Below the pieces are notes generated by a model, which was given only the letters and a program-made list of their open reading frames with translations, ran no database searches and had not been told where the DNA came from. Made by a program: the position numbers and the translations under genes. This document shows positions 43,329 through 52,097 of a stretch of DNA of 64,000 nucleotides, in pieces. The stretch lies in the NCBI RefSeq assembly GCF_008973465.1, contig NZ_WBXN01000004.1, positions 7,294,501 through 7,358,500 on the forward strand, read 5' to 3'. This DNA comes from Streptomyces sp. SS1-1 (lineage in GTDB: Bacteria; Actinomycetota; Actinomycetes; Streptomycetales; Streptomycetaceae). Position 1 is the first letter of the stretch. Each line of letters starts with the position of its first letter.

Positions 43329-44651
43329 TCAGCGGGACGCCGACGCCGCCAGCATGGGGAGCGACACGATGTCCGCGAGCGCCTGCTGACCGGCGATGTT
43401 GGCGTGCACGCCGTCCCCGGTGTCGTACGGCGGGTTGATGCTGTTCGGCTTCACGGGGTCCCGCAGCACCTGGTCGAAGGGCAGCACGCCGTCACAGGTC
43501 CCGGCGCAGGTGTTCCACGTCGAGACGAACGTGCCGACGGTGTGCCGGTCCCGGTTGTTCTGGTCCGAGTAGCCGGGGCGCGGGGTGATGGGCGTGACGT
43601 AGACCTTGACGCCCGCGGCCCGCAGCCGCCGGAAGACGTCCCGGTAGCTGTCCAGGATCGGCCCGGCCTCGCATCCGGCGGCGAGGTCGTTGGTGCCGTA
43701 GTAGAAGAGGACGCCGGTGACCCCGTGCAGGGCGAGGACGTCGCGATCCAGGCGGGACACCGCGTCCAGACCGCGCAGCGACGGGTCCATGCGGGGACAG
43801 GTGGCGGCGCTGGTGGTGCCGCCGATGCCGGCGTTGGCGACGGTGAACTGCCGGTCGGCGGGCAGCTCTTCGGTGATGCGCCGCGCGACGCCGTCCGTCC
43901 ACCGCAGGTTCTCGCCCGGACGCTGGCAGCCCGGCCCGCAGTCGGTGGACCCGGTGCCGTCGACCACCGAACTGCCGTACGCGACGAGCGTGCCGCGCAG
44001 CCGCGGGTTGTGCACGTCGACGGCGCTGACCAGGTAGGTGGCGCCGGTCGTCCGCGTGTACGCGGTGCCCGAGGCGTCGGCGGTGTGGTCGCCGGAGCCG
44101 GGCGGGGTCAGGTAGTTGGTGCGGAACGCGCTGTTGTGGACGCCCGCGGCCACGGTGCCGGACACGGAGACGGACACCGCGACGTCGTCCTGGGCGGCCG
44201 TGCCGAGCCGGGCCGGATCGCTCCACACCTCACCCCCGGCCGGCACGACGACCGTGCGGCTCCCGGCGAAGGTGACGGAAACCGGGGCGCCGTCCGTCGC
44301 CGCGCCGGCACCGTCGGTGTGTGCCACGGTCGCCGCCGTCACCGTCAGCGGCGTCTGCCCGAAGGTGTTCTGCAGACGGACCCGCAGCGCGTCACCGCCC
44401 TGGCTCAGATGACTGATCATGCGCACGGACTGGTCGTTCAACTGCTCGGTGGCGAGCCCCTGTTGGGAGCTCGCCCATGAGGTGAACCAGCCCTTCGAGG
44501 CCGACGGTCGCTGCGCCCCGGCGGCGGTGGGGGCGGAGGCGGCGACCACCGACGTCGTGAGGGCGAACGCCAGGGCGGCGGCGAGGCGGCCCGCACGCAG
44601 ACGCCGGAGGCGGCCGAGGCGGTGAGGGGTGTGGGGGAGAAGAGAGCTCAT
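43329..44651 (-). CDS. Secreted SGNH/GDSL hydrolase
   Basis: 440 residues. A Sec signal (about 1-45, arginine-rich n-region) is followed by an N-terminal beta-sandwich (WASSQQGLATEQLNDQSVRM; LRVRLQNTFG) and the SGNH hydrolase: nucleophile Ser227 in VAYGSSVVDG, Gly in NAGIGGT, Asn in YYGTNDLA, and the Asp-His pair in TGDGVHANIAGQ. An extracellular esterase/lipase-type enzyme for an unknown ester. The ATG at 44651 has AGGA upstream. Confidence 0.9.
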   Translation of the reverse strand: MSSLLPHTPHRLGRLRRLRAGRLAAALAFALTTSVVAASAPTAAGAQRPSASKGWFTSWASSQQGLATEQLNDQSVRMISHLSQGGDALRVRLQNTFGQTPLTVTAATVAHTDGAGAATDGAPVSVTFAGSRTVVVPAGGEVWSDPARLGTAAQDDVAVSVSVSGTVAAGVHNSAFRTNYLTPPGSGDHTADASGTAYTRTTGATYLVSAVDVHNPRLRGTLVAYGSSVVDGTGSTDCGPGCQRPGENLRWTDGVARRITEELPADRQFTVANAGIGGTTSAATCPRMDPSLRGLDAVSRLDRDVLALHGVTGVLFYYGTNDLAAGCEAGPILDSYRDVFRRLRAAGVKVYVTPITPRPGYSDQNNRDRHTVGTFVSTWNTCAGTCDGVLPFDQVLRDPVKPNSINPPYDTGDGVHANIAGQQALADIVSLPMLAASASR

Positions 44652-44812
44652 TGGTTCCTGTCCTTCCCGTGGGACGGGTGTCACGAGCGTGAAGAGCCTT
44701 TCCCCGCCCCCGTAACGGCAACCCCGATCGACGAAGGGTGCAGGCACACGCCGGGTGTTCGTCGGCGGCGAAGTCGCATGCGCCGTACGCCCGTTGCTGC
44801 CACGGTGGGACG

Positions 44813-45361
44813 ATGACGACGACCACGACACCGGACGGACGGCCCGTACCGCCCCCGCACGCCGGCGAACGCGCCATGCTGGAGGCGTGGCTGGACTTCC
44901 ACCGCGCCACCCTCGCCCTGAAGTGCGCGGGCCTGGACGACGCCCGGCTGCGGCAGGCGGCGGTTCCCCCCTCCTCGATGACGCTGCTCGGGCTCGTGCA
45001 GCACATGGCCGAAGTCGAACGCAACTGGTTCCAGCGGATCTTCGCGTCCCTGGACGTCCCGCCCGTCTTCGGCGACGGCGACGGCGACGGGCACGGCTTC
45101 GCGCTCGATCCGGACCGTGGGATCGAGGAGGCGACGGCCGCCTGGCGGGCCCAGATCGCCCGGGGTCGCGAACTGACCGCCGGAGCCTCGCTCGACGACG
45201 TCGGGCGCCTGTCCGAGCGCGATGCCGGGATCGTCGGTGACGCGGGTGTCTCCCTGCGCTGGATCCTGGTGCACCTGATCGAGGAGTGCGCCCGTCACAA
45301 CGGCCACGCCGACCTGATCCGCGAACGGCTCGACGGGGTCACCGGGGTCACCGGAACGTAG
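44813..45361 (+). CDS. DinB/DUF664-family protein
   Basis: 182 residues, a four-helix bundle. [20 protein letters not shown] and [22 protein letters not shown] carry the three metal-binding histidines of the DinB superfamily (thiol-dependent transferases using mycothiol or bacillithiol, or unknown). The ATG at 44813 is the only start that fits the family length. Divergent from the SGNH hydrolase. Confidence 0.9.
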   Translation: MTTTTTPDGRPVPPPHAGERAMLEAWLDFHRATLALKCAGLDDARLRQAAVPPSSMTLLGLVQHMAEVERNWFQRIFASLDVPPVFGDGDGDGHGFALDPDRGIEEATAAWRAQIARGRELTAGASLDDVGRLSERDAGIVGDAGVSLRWILVHLIEECARHNGHADLIRERLDGVTGVTGT

Positions 45362-45529
45362 GCCGTGTCCGCGAAGTCCCGCCTGCCGCCTGCCGCCCGG
45401 CACGCACTCTCGCCGCGCGTGACCCACACCCGGAACACTTGACGGCTGTCAAACCACGGGCGCATGCTTGACGCGTCAAGTAAATCGGTGTCTGTGGGCA
45501 CCGACTGCCACGTCTTTCAGGAGTGCTCA

Positions 45530-46144
45530 GTGTTCTTCAGCAAGACCCGTGAGGCCGCATCCACCCCTGCCGGTCCTTCGGCGCCGCGGCGACGCCGGAA
45601 GAAGGTCGGCGTCATGATCGGCGTCGCCGCGGTGGCCGTGACCGCGCTGGCCGTCCCGGCCTCGGCGCAGGGCCAGGGAACGCACCACGGCTCGACCGGT
45701 GGGTCCCATCACCACTACCAGTCGCCGCTGCAGGTGACCTCGGCGTTCTACGCCAGCTACAACGGCGACCTGGCGGCGGGCTTCGACCGCTACATATCCA
45801 AGGACCTCGTCCTCCACGGCTTCAACGGGCCGGAGGACCGCGAGGACTGGCTCAAGGGTGACCTCGACATCAAGGCCGGGTTGACCGGATTCAAGATGAC
45901 CGTCCTGGACCAGATCGTGGAGGGCGACAAGGTCGTCACCCGCTGGAGCTTCGCCGGCCGTCACACCGGAACGGTCTTCGGCATCCCGGCGTCCGGCCGA
46001 GACGTGCAGCTCAGCGGCATCTCCATCGACCGCGTCATACACGGTCAGTCCGTGGAGCACTGGTCGGAGGGGAACTTCGGCGTGTTCCTGGACGAGCTCC
46101 GCGGTGAGACACCCCCCGGCACCGTCCACCCCACCACCAAGTAA
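45530..46144 (+). CDS. Secreted SnoaL/NTF2-like protein
   Basis: 204 residues. A basic n-region (PRRRRKKVGVMIGVAAVAVT) and the Ala-x-Ala site in PASAQ predict export. After a His/Gly-rich spacer, residues 75-190 form an NTF2-like cone (VTSAFYASYNGDLAAGFDRY; VTRWSFAGRHTG; WSEGNFGVFLDEL), as in SnoaL-type ester hydrolases and isomerases. AGGAG lies 6 nt before the GTG at 45530. Ligand unknown. A 38-bp terminator palindrome follows. Confidence 0.85.
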   Translation: MFFSKTREAASTPAGPSAPRRRRKKVGVMIGVAAVAVTALAVPASAQGQGTHHGSTGGSHHHYQSPLQVTSAFYASYNGDLAAGFDRYISKDLVLHGFNGPEDREDWLKGDLDIKAGLTGFKMTVLDQIVEGDKVVTRWSFAGRHTGTVFGIPASGRDVQLSGISIDRVIHGQSVEHWSEGNFGVFLDELRGETPPGTVHPTTK

Positions 46145-46765
46145 CACCGCACCAGCCACCTGACCTCGGCGCAGGGCTCTGAGGGTCTGACCCGAGCCCA
46201 GTGGCAGACGCCCCAGGTGCAGTGCGCACTGCACCCGGGGCGTCCACGCCGGGGAGTGGACGCGCAAAGCCATCCACCCGACGCGACGCCGACGACGCCG
46301 CCGCCTCCGGCGCCCGTGTTCTCGCCGCGCTTCTCGCTTCCGACCGGGCCTCCTGCATCGCCGGCGCCAACTAACGCCGTCGACGGCGGCGCAAGCGCCT
46401 GATGACCCAGGCCCTCCCGGTCAACCACCGTGCGGCTGAAGGCCGGCAGGACCTCGCGGCGTGTCGAGACCGCGCCGCGCCGCGCCACCCCCGAGGCCGA
46501 AATCCCGCGCACGCCGCGCCCAAATGCCCGACTTGCAGGGGCAATTCAAGCCGTCGCCTTGGCAGTCCCATGACAAACGCAAGGATCCGGTGTCACCCTT
46601 CTGCTCGAGTTCACCGTCCGTCCACGTGGTCCTCACGCGGCGGGCGCTTCCCACCCCCCACCTCCTTCCACCCGCATGCCGTGCAGCGCAAAGGACCGGC
46701 CCACCCCGCCGGTCCTCTCGTCCACGGTCCCCACCCGGGCCGACCGTCGTCCTGAAGGAGTCACC
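46145..46765. other. Intergenic region before the M4 protease gene
   Basis: 621 bp without a supportable gene. It contains the terminator of the SnoaL-like gene (46207-46244) and, near 46751-46760, the GAAGGAG ribosome site of the protease. A long open frame antisense to the protease reads through this region but has inverted third-position bias and is a shadow. Confidence 0.5.
46207..46244. terminator. 38-bp near-perfect palindromic terminator
   Basis: GACGCCCC-A-GGTGCAGTGC is followed directly by GCACTGCACC-C-GGGGCGTC; the arms pair completely apart from one A-C mismatch. It lies 62 bp after the SnoaL-like gene. Confidence 0.7.
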
Positions 46766-49033
46766 TTGTCCCTGCGACACCGCGCCCTCGTCCGGCGCAG
46801 ACGCGCAACCGGCATGGCCCTCACGGCAGTCGGGGCCCTCCTGGCCCTGGCCGCCCCCGGCCTCGCCGCCGCCGCGCCGGCCGACCCGGGCCCCGCGAAG
46901 ATCACCGCCATACCCCGGGCGGGCGCCGCCCCGGCCTCCCTGACCCCCGCCCGCCGCACCGCCCTCATCAAGAGCGCCCAGTCGGAAGCGGCCGGCACCG
47001 CACAGCGGATCGGCCTCGGCGGCAAGGAGAAACTCCTCGTCAAGGACGTCGTCAAGGACGCCGACGGCACCACGCACACCCGCTACGAACGCACCTACGC
47101 CGGGCTCCCCGTCCTCGGCGGCGACCTCGTCGTCCACGACAAGAGCGGCCGTACGACCGTCACCAGGGCCGCCAAGGCGACGCTCGCCCTGTCCTCGCTC
47201 AGCCCGAGGATCACGGCGTCCGGCGCGGCCGCCAAGGCCCTCGGCGCCTCGAAGAAGGCCGACGTCAAGAGCCCCGAGACCGAGCGGGCACCCCGCCTGG
47301 TCGTCTGGGCCGGCGACGGCAGGCCCGCGCTCGCCTGGGAGACCGTCGTCGAGGGCGTCCAGAAGGACGGCACGCCCAGCGAACTCCAGGTCGTCACCGA
47401 CGCCGCCACCGGCAAGCAGCTCCTGGCTGCCGAGAAGGTGCACACCGGCTCCGGCACGGGCCAGTTCGTCGGCGAGGTCGAGATCGGCACCACCCTGTCC
47501 GGCTCGACGTACCAGCTCATCGACCCGGACCGGGCCAACCAGAAGACGTACGACCTGAACCAGGGCACCTCGGGCACCGGCACCCTCTTCACGGACGACA
47601 ACGATGTCTGGGGCAACGGGCAACCCTCCAACCGCCAGACAGCGGGCGTGGACGTGGCCTTCGGCGCCGCGGCGACCTGGGACTACTACAAGGACACCTA
47701 CGGCCGCAACGGCATCCGCAACGACGGAGTCGCCGCCTACAGCCGCGCCCACTACGGCAACAACTACGTCAACGCCTTCTGGCAGGACTCCTGCTTCTGC
47801 ATGACGTACGGCGACGGCTCGGGCAACAACAACCCGCTGACCGCACTCGACGTGGCCGCCCACGAGATGAGCCACGGTGTCACGGCCGCCACCGCCGGCC
47901 TGGTGTACTCCGGCGAGTCCGGCGGCCTCAACGAGGCCACCTCGGACATCTTCGCCGCGGCCGTCGAGTTCCACGAGAACCTGCCCGCCGACCCCGGGGA
48001 CTACTTCGTCGGCGAGAAGATCGACATCAACGGCGACGGCACCCCGCTGCGCTACATGGACAAGCCGTCCAAGGACGGCGCCTCGAAGGACAACTGGAGC
48101 TCCACGCTGGGCGGCATCGACGTCCACTACTCCTCCGGTCCCGCGAACCACTTCTTCTACCTGCTGTCCGAGGGCAGCGGCGCGAAGACCGTCAACGGCG
48201 TCGACTACGACAGCCCCACCTACGACGGGCAACCCGTCACCGGCATCGGCATCGAGAACGCCGCCGCCATCTGGTACCGGGCACTGACGACGTACATGAC
48301 GTCGACGACCAACTACGCCGGCGCCCGCACCGCCACCCTGTCCGCCGCCGCGGACCTCTTCGGCGCCTACAGCCCGACCTACCTCGCCGTCGCCGACGCC
48401 TGGGCCGGCATCAACGTCGGCAACCGCATCGCGCTCGGCGTGAACCTGGCCCCGGTCGCCGACCAGATCAGCGGCGTCAACCAGGAGGTCAGCCTCCAGC
48501 TGGACGCCTATACCACCAACTCCGGGGCGAGCCTCACCTACGAGGCCGAGGGGCTGCCCGAGGGCCTGAGCATCAGCCCGACCGGACTGATCAGCGGCAC
48601 CCCGGCCGCGCTCGGCACCAGCGACGTCACCGTCACGGTCACCGACAGCACCGGCGCGACCGCCTCGGACACCTTCACCTGGCAGATCGCCTACGTCTAC
48701 GCGAACAGCACACGCGTGGACATCCCGGACAACGGGCCGGCCGTCCAGTCCCCGGTGACCATCACCGGCCGCGAGGGCAACGCCTCCGCGACCACCTCGG
48801 TGTACGTCAACATCGTCCACACCTACCGCGGCGACCTGGTCGTCGACCTCGTCGGCCCCAACGGCACCGTCTACCCGCTGCTCAACCGCAGCGGCGGCTC
48901 CGCCGACAACGTCGACCAGACCTTCACCGTCGACGCCTCGGCCCAGCCGCTCAACGGCACCTGGGCGCTGCGCGTCCAGGACAAGGCGTCCATCGACGTC
49001 GGCTACATCGCCCGCTGGACCCTCACCCCCTGA
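46766..49033 (+). CDS. Secreted M4 (thermolysin-type) metalloprotease with P-domain
   Basis: 755 residues. Signal peptide (about 1-35), FTP and PepSY propeptide domains (about 60-190), M4 catalytic domain with zinc ligands His366/His370 in the HEMSH motif (AAHEMSHGVT) and Glu in GLNEATSDIF, a C-terminal alpha-helical subdomain (IDVHYSSGPANHFFYLLSEG), then a cadherin/Ig-like segment (about 570-645) and a proprotein-convertase P-domain (about 655-755). An extracellular protease processed from a proenzyme. The start is a TTG at 46766, 5 nt after GAAGGAG; no better in-frame start precedes a plausible signal peptide. Confidence 0.92.
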   Translation: MSLRHRALVRRRRATGMALTAVGALLALAAPGLAAAAPADPGPAKITAIPRAGAAPASLTPARRTALIKSAQSEAAGTAQRIGLGGKEKLLVKDVVKDADGTTHTRYERTYAGLPVLGGDLVVHDKSGRTTVTRAAKATLALSSLSPRITASGAAAKALGASKKADVKSPETERAPRLVVWAGDGRPALAWETVVEGVQKDGTPSELQVVTDAATGKQLLAAEKVHTGSGTGQFVGEVEIGTTLSGSTYQLIDPDRANQKTYDLNQGTSGTGTLFTDDNDVWGNGQPSNRQTAGVDVAFGAAATWDYYKDTYGRNGIRNDGVAAYSRAHYGNNYVNAFWQDSCFCMTYGDGSGNNNPLTALDVAAHEMSHGVTAATAGLVYSGESGGLNEATSDIFAAAVEFHENLPADPGDYFVGEKIDINGDGTPLRYMDKPSKDGASKDNWSSTLGGIDVHYSSGPANHFFYLLSEGSGAKTVNGVDYDSPTYDGQPVTGIGIENAAAIWYRALTTYMTSTTNYAGARTATLSAAADLFGAYSPTYLAVADAWAGINVGNRIALGVNLAPVADQISGVNQEVSLQLDAYTTNSGASLTYEAEGLPEGLSISPTGLISGTPAALGTSDVTVTVTDSTGATASDTFTWQIAYVYANSTRVDIPDNGPAVQSPVTITGREGNASATTSVYVNIVHTYRGDLVVDLVGPNGTVYPLLNRSGGSADNVDQTFTVDASAQPLNGTWALRVQDKASIDVGYIARWTLTP

Positions 49034-49055
49034 CCCAGGTCACCGCGGTCACCGC

Positions 49056-49095
49056 GCGCCGCCGTCCGGACCCCTCGGGGCCCGGGCGGCGGCGC
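49056..49095. terminator. Terminator hairpin after the M4 protease
   Basis: A 19-nt arm beginning GCGCCGCCG pairs with its partner across a tight loop, with one G-T wobble and one mismatch, 23 bp after the stop codon. Confidence 0.6.
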
Positions 49096-49229
49096 CGTCA
49101 CGAGGTGCGGGCGGGTGCCCGGCGGGCCGCCGATGACCAGCGGAAAACCCCCCTCCGGCGCCCGGATACCATGTGCGCACCGACGGCGGTCCCACCCAGG
49201 AGGGCGCGCCGGGCGACGCGAAAGGTGGC

Positions 49230-50642
49230 TTGGTTGCCCATGACACATCGGGCCCAAAGGTGAGTTCCATATCGCCGCGGACGTCTCCGAGCGAAACGGA
49301 CACGGCCGAACGCCCCGCGCTGTGGCGCCGGCCACGGGCGATGTTCTGGACCGCGGCCGGTCTGGCGGTCCTCGGCTTCCTGGTCGCGCTGGAGATCGCC
49401 GCGCGCCGCATCGGCGTCGAGGGACCGATGACCAGTCAGGTCAAGGACCTCTGGTACGCCCCCAAACCGGGACCGCTCTACGCGGGCCTCGCGCTGCTGA
49501 TGGTGGTGCTCACCTGGCGCGAGCGCCTCCTCGCGGCGGGCGTCGCGATCGGCATCGACGTCGTCTTCGCCCTGATACGCGGGGCGTTCGGCATCGCGGC
49601 CCCCAGCGAGTACTTCCTCGGCAGCGGCGCGCTCTGGGTGATCCTGGCGTTCGCGGTCATCGCCGTGACCCGCCGCACCGGCGCCGAACGCACCCTCCTG
49701 CTCAAGGGCGTCGGACTCGCCTTCCTGCTCATAGCGGGCCGCAAGACCGGTGACACCTGGCTGATCATCACGGCCAAGACCCGCACGATGGTGCTCGATC
49801 CCTACGTCGCCACCGCCGACCGCGCCCTCGGCGACCCGTCATGGCTGGTCGGCCGGATGCTCGAGGCCACCGGGCCGGTCGGCAACACCGTCGTCCAGCT
49901 CGTCTACGCCCAGCTCGCCGTGGCCGCCGTCGTCGTCGCCCTGTACCAGCTGCGCGGCGTGGCCGCCGAACGCCGCTTCCCACGCCACCACCTGGTCCGT
50001 ACCTTCCTGGTCATCGGACTGCTCGGCCCGGCCTTCTACATGATCTTCCCGGTGGTCGGCCCCGTCTTCGCCTACGGCCCCGGCGCGTCCGGAACCGGCG
50101 GCGTGGAGTGGGCACTGCTCAACCTGTGGCCCCACACCCCGCCACCCCTCGGCACCCCGCACCCCATCCCGTACGACGGACTCACCCCCCGCAACTGCAT
50201 GCCGAGCCTGCACACGGCCTGGAGCATCGCGATCTTCATCCACACCCGCAGGGCCCCACGCCTGCTGCGCCACGCCGGCACCTTCTGGCTGGTCGCCACC
50301 CTCACCGCGACCCTCGGCTTCGGCTACCACTACGGCGTGGACCTGCTCGCCGGCGTGGTGTTCGCGCTGACGATCGAGGGGGCGCTGCGCGCACAGGAGC
50401 GCGGCTGGGACAGACCGGCGACCGCGCTGGTCTCCTACGGCACGACGGTGTTCGCGGCCCTCCTGCTGAGCTACCGCTACCTGCCCGTGGAGATGGCCGT
50501 GCACCCGCGTATCTGGGGACCGCTGCTGGTCCTCGTGACGGCCTCGGTGGTCTACGTCTACCTCCGCACGACCAGGCTCTGGGACGCGGAGACGAAGCCG
50601 GCGCCGGCCCGGCAGCCGAGCCCGCACCCCGAACCGGCCTGA
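49230..50642 (+). CDS. PAP2-superfamily membrane phosphatase/transferase
   Basis: About 470 residues, roughly ten predicted helices. PAP2 motifs: RNCMPSLHTAWSIAIF (the SxxH motif) and GYHYGVDLLAG (the distal His-x3-Asp). It resembles the inositolphosphotransferase (Aur1-like) branch, which moves phospho-headgroups between lipids in the membrane. The start is uncertain: a TTG at 49230 has GAAAGG upstream; a GTG at 49260 would begin VSSISPRTSP without a ribosome site. Flanked by terminators, so monocistronic. Confidence 0.85.
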   Translation: MVAHDTSGPKVSSISPRTSPSETDTAERPALWRRPRAMFWTAAGLAVLGFLVALEIAARRIGVEGPMTSQVKDLWYAPKPGPLYAGLALLMVVLTWRERLLAAGVAIGIDVVFALIRGAFGIAAPSEYFLGSGALWVILAFAVIAVTRRTGAERTLLLKGVGLAFLLIAGRKTGDTWLIITAKTRTMVLDPYVATADRALGDPSWLVGRMLEATGPVGNTVVQLVYAQLAVAAVVVALYQLRGVAAERRFPRHHLVRTFLVIGLLGPAFYMIFPVVGPVFAYGPGASGTGGVEWALLNLWPHTPPPLGTPHPIPYDGLTPRNCMPSLHTAWSIAIFIHTRRAPRLLRHAGTFWLVATLTATLGFGYHYGVDLLAGVVFALTIEGALRAQERGWDRPATALVSYGTTVFAALLLSYRYLPVEMAVHPRIWGPLLVLVTASVVYVYLRTTRLWDAETKPAPARQPSPHPEPA

Positions 50643-50650
50643 CATCCGGC

Positions 50651-50691
50651 ACGGAGGCTGGGCCCGGTCGAGGACCGGGCCCCGCCTCCGT
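50651..50691. terminator. Bidirectional terminator hairpin
   Basis: ACGGAGGC-T-GGGCCCGGT pairs with ACCGGGCCC-C-GCCTCCGT around CGAGG, between the convergent PAP2 and infA-type genes; one internal mismatch. Confidence 0.85.
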
Positions 50692-50698
50692 CACGAAC

Positions 50699-50923
50699 CT
50701 AGTTCCGGTACCGGAACACGATCCGCCCCCGCGCCAGGTCGTACGGCGGCAGCTCGACCAGGACCCGGTCGCCCAGCATGATCCGGATGTAGTGCTTGCG
50801 GATCTTCCCGCTGATGTGCGCGAGCACCTGGTGCCCGTTCTCCAGCTCCACGGTGAACATGGCGCTGCGCAGGCACTCGACGACCCTGCCCTCGACCTCG
50901 ATGACGTTCTTGGGCCCGGTCAT
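50699..50923 (-). CDS. infA: Translation initiation factor IF-1 paralogue
   Basis: 74 residues, a complete OB-fold IF-1: [21 protein letters not shown], then [20 protein letters not shown] and [24 protein letters not shown]-1 binds the ribosomal A site and assists IF-2/IF-3. The gene is outside a ribosomal-protein operon (no map, rpsM or rpmJ nearby), so it is probably a second copy. Its ATG overlaps the stop of the upstream acetyltransferase by 4 bp (ATGA), indicating translational coupling and shared control. When this copy is used is unknown. Confidence 0.93.
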   Translation of the reverse strand: MTGPKNVIEVEGRVVECLRSAMFTVELENGHQVLAHISGKIRKHYIRIMLGDRVLVELPPYDLARGRIVFRYRN

Positions 50924-51711
50924 CGGACCAGCTCCAGTGCGTTGCCCACCGGCCGCGCCCCGGCGCCACGGAACAGCGCCGACGCCGCCGCGTTCGAGGC
51001 GTCGACCTCGGTCCACGCCTCGGAGATCCCGGCCCGGTGGAGCACGCCCAGCGCGTGGGCGAGCAGCGCCCGCCCCACGCCGCGACGGCGTTCACCGGCC
51101 CGTACCGCGAGCAGCCCGATCCGCGGCCGCTTCACCCGGACCACGCGGATCAGTCCCAGATGGCGTTCGGGCGTCGCGGCCACCGCGTACAGCGACGGGT
51201 CGACGATGGTGTCGCCCTCCGCGCGGGGCACCACCTCCGCGGGCATCGACCGCCAGCCGACGGTCGCCTCGACCTCGGCACGGACGGCGCGGTCCACCTC
51301 CCGCAGCATCCCCTCGTCCGCCCGCCCGGCGGGCACGAGGGTCACACCCTGCGGCGGTACGACCGCACCCAGCCCCGTGACCTCCGGATCGGTGGGTACG
51401 GCGTACTCCACTTCCCGGCGCGCTACCGTGAAACCGGCCCGCCGCCAGGCCGCCGTCAGCTCGGTGTCGGCCTCGTCGACCACGGTGTGCAAGGGCGCCG
51501 GAAGCGCCCCGGTCATCGCCTCGGCGAGCCGCGCGAAGGCGGCGTCGTGCCAGGCGTCGACGCTGATGAACAGACGTCCGTCCGGCCGGTGCTGCAGATG
51601 CCCCCGGCCGACCACCAGGTCGTCCTCCAGGGCGTGCCACTGCCCGTACGCGACGCGGGTGACCGGCGTCGCGTGTCCGGCCGGACCTGTCGCGTGAGTT
51701 CTCGAATCCAT
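50920..51711 (-). CDS. GNAT acetyltransferase coupled to the IF-1 paralogue
   Basis: 263 residues. The C-terminal half is a GNAT domain ([39 protein letters not shown] is the acetyl-CoA loop; [18 protein letters not shown]). The N-terminal half ([38 protein letters not shown]) looks like a degenerate second GNAT module, as in tandem acetyltransferases. GGAAGGGG precedes the ATG at 51711. It ends in an ATGA overlap with infA. Substrate unknown; a ribosome- or translation-related target is an attractive guess only. Confidence 0.85.
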   Translation of the reverse strand: MDSRTHATGPAGHATPVTRVAYGQWHALEDDLVVGRGHLQHRPDGRLFISVDAWHDAAFARLAEAMTGALPAPLHTVVDEADTELTAAWRRAGFTVARREVEYAVPTDPEVTGLGAVVPPQGVTLVPAGRADEGMLREVDRAVRAEVEATVGWRSMPAEVVPRAEGDTIVDPSLYAVAATPERHLGLIRVVRVKRPRIGLLAVRAGERRRGVGRALLAHALGVLHRAGISEAWTEVDASNAAASALFRGAGARPVGNALELVR

Positions 51712-51766
51712 CGGAGTCCCCTTCCAGGAGAGCCTCGATCTCAGGCGCTCCCGGCGACACCGAAGG

Positions 51767-51820
51767 TCAGCCGTCGGACCGTGACGGGATGAGGGAGCAC
51801 CCATGGGTGACTGTGTTCAC
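51767..51820 (-). CDS. Possible leader ORF upstream of GNAT-infA (17 aa)
   Basis: A GTG at 51820 lies 5 nt after AGGAGGTGA, an unusually complete match to the anti-Shine-Dalgarno end of 16S rRNA. It encodes 17 residues (VNTVTHGCSLIPSRSDG), stopping 56 nt before the acetyltransferase ATG. Such a strong ribosome site with so short a frame suggests a regulatory leader peptide or translational coupling. No family recognised; existence of the peptide is unproven. Confidence 0.4.
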   Translation of the reverse strand: MNTVTHGCSLIPSRSDG

Positions 51821-52097
51821 GGGTCTCACCTCCTACGGCGATCGGACGGTCCACCGCGAACCTAACAGCGGCGCCGTGGGCCGCTCCACCCATTAACGGC
51901 CCTGCCGGGGCGGGGACTCCGGGGGTAGGGTCCCGGTGTGCGTCGATCTTCCCGGCGGCGACAGGTGACGTCACAGTCCGACGCCACCTGTTCGCCCGTG
52001 TCGAGGGGCCGCGCGGCGGGCCGGGCACGGCGGGGTCCTGGACTCCTGGGGCGAGGACCTGGACCTGATGCGCCCCTGGTAGACCCCGCCGGCCCGC
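51821..52097. other. Intergenic region upstream of the acetyltransferase/infA unit
   Basis: About 280 bp (386 bp counting the leader) between the M1 peptidase stop and the leader ORF, presumably containing the promoter. I see no convincing -35/-10 pair and no other gene. Confidence 0.4.

Noticed and set aside
45362-45420. Sequence after the DinB gene (GGCCGTGTCCGCGAAGT) resembling an IS end
   Set aside because: No partner repeat or transposase nearby; too short to call.
46421-48820. 799-codon antisense frame opposite the M4 protease
   Set aside because: Long antisense frames are expected in very G/C-rich DNA; composition is repetitive Gly/Val/Arg with no domain, while the sense strand has a complete protease.
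51741-52028. 95-codon frame upstream of the acetyltransferase
   Set aside because: No ribosome site at its first start and no recognisable protein; only its 3' part overlaps the leader region, and the 17-codon frame with the strong ribosome site is the better candidate.
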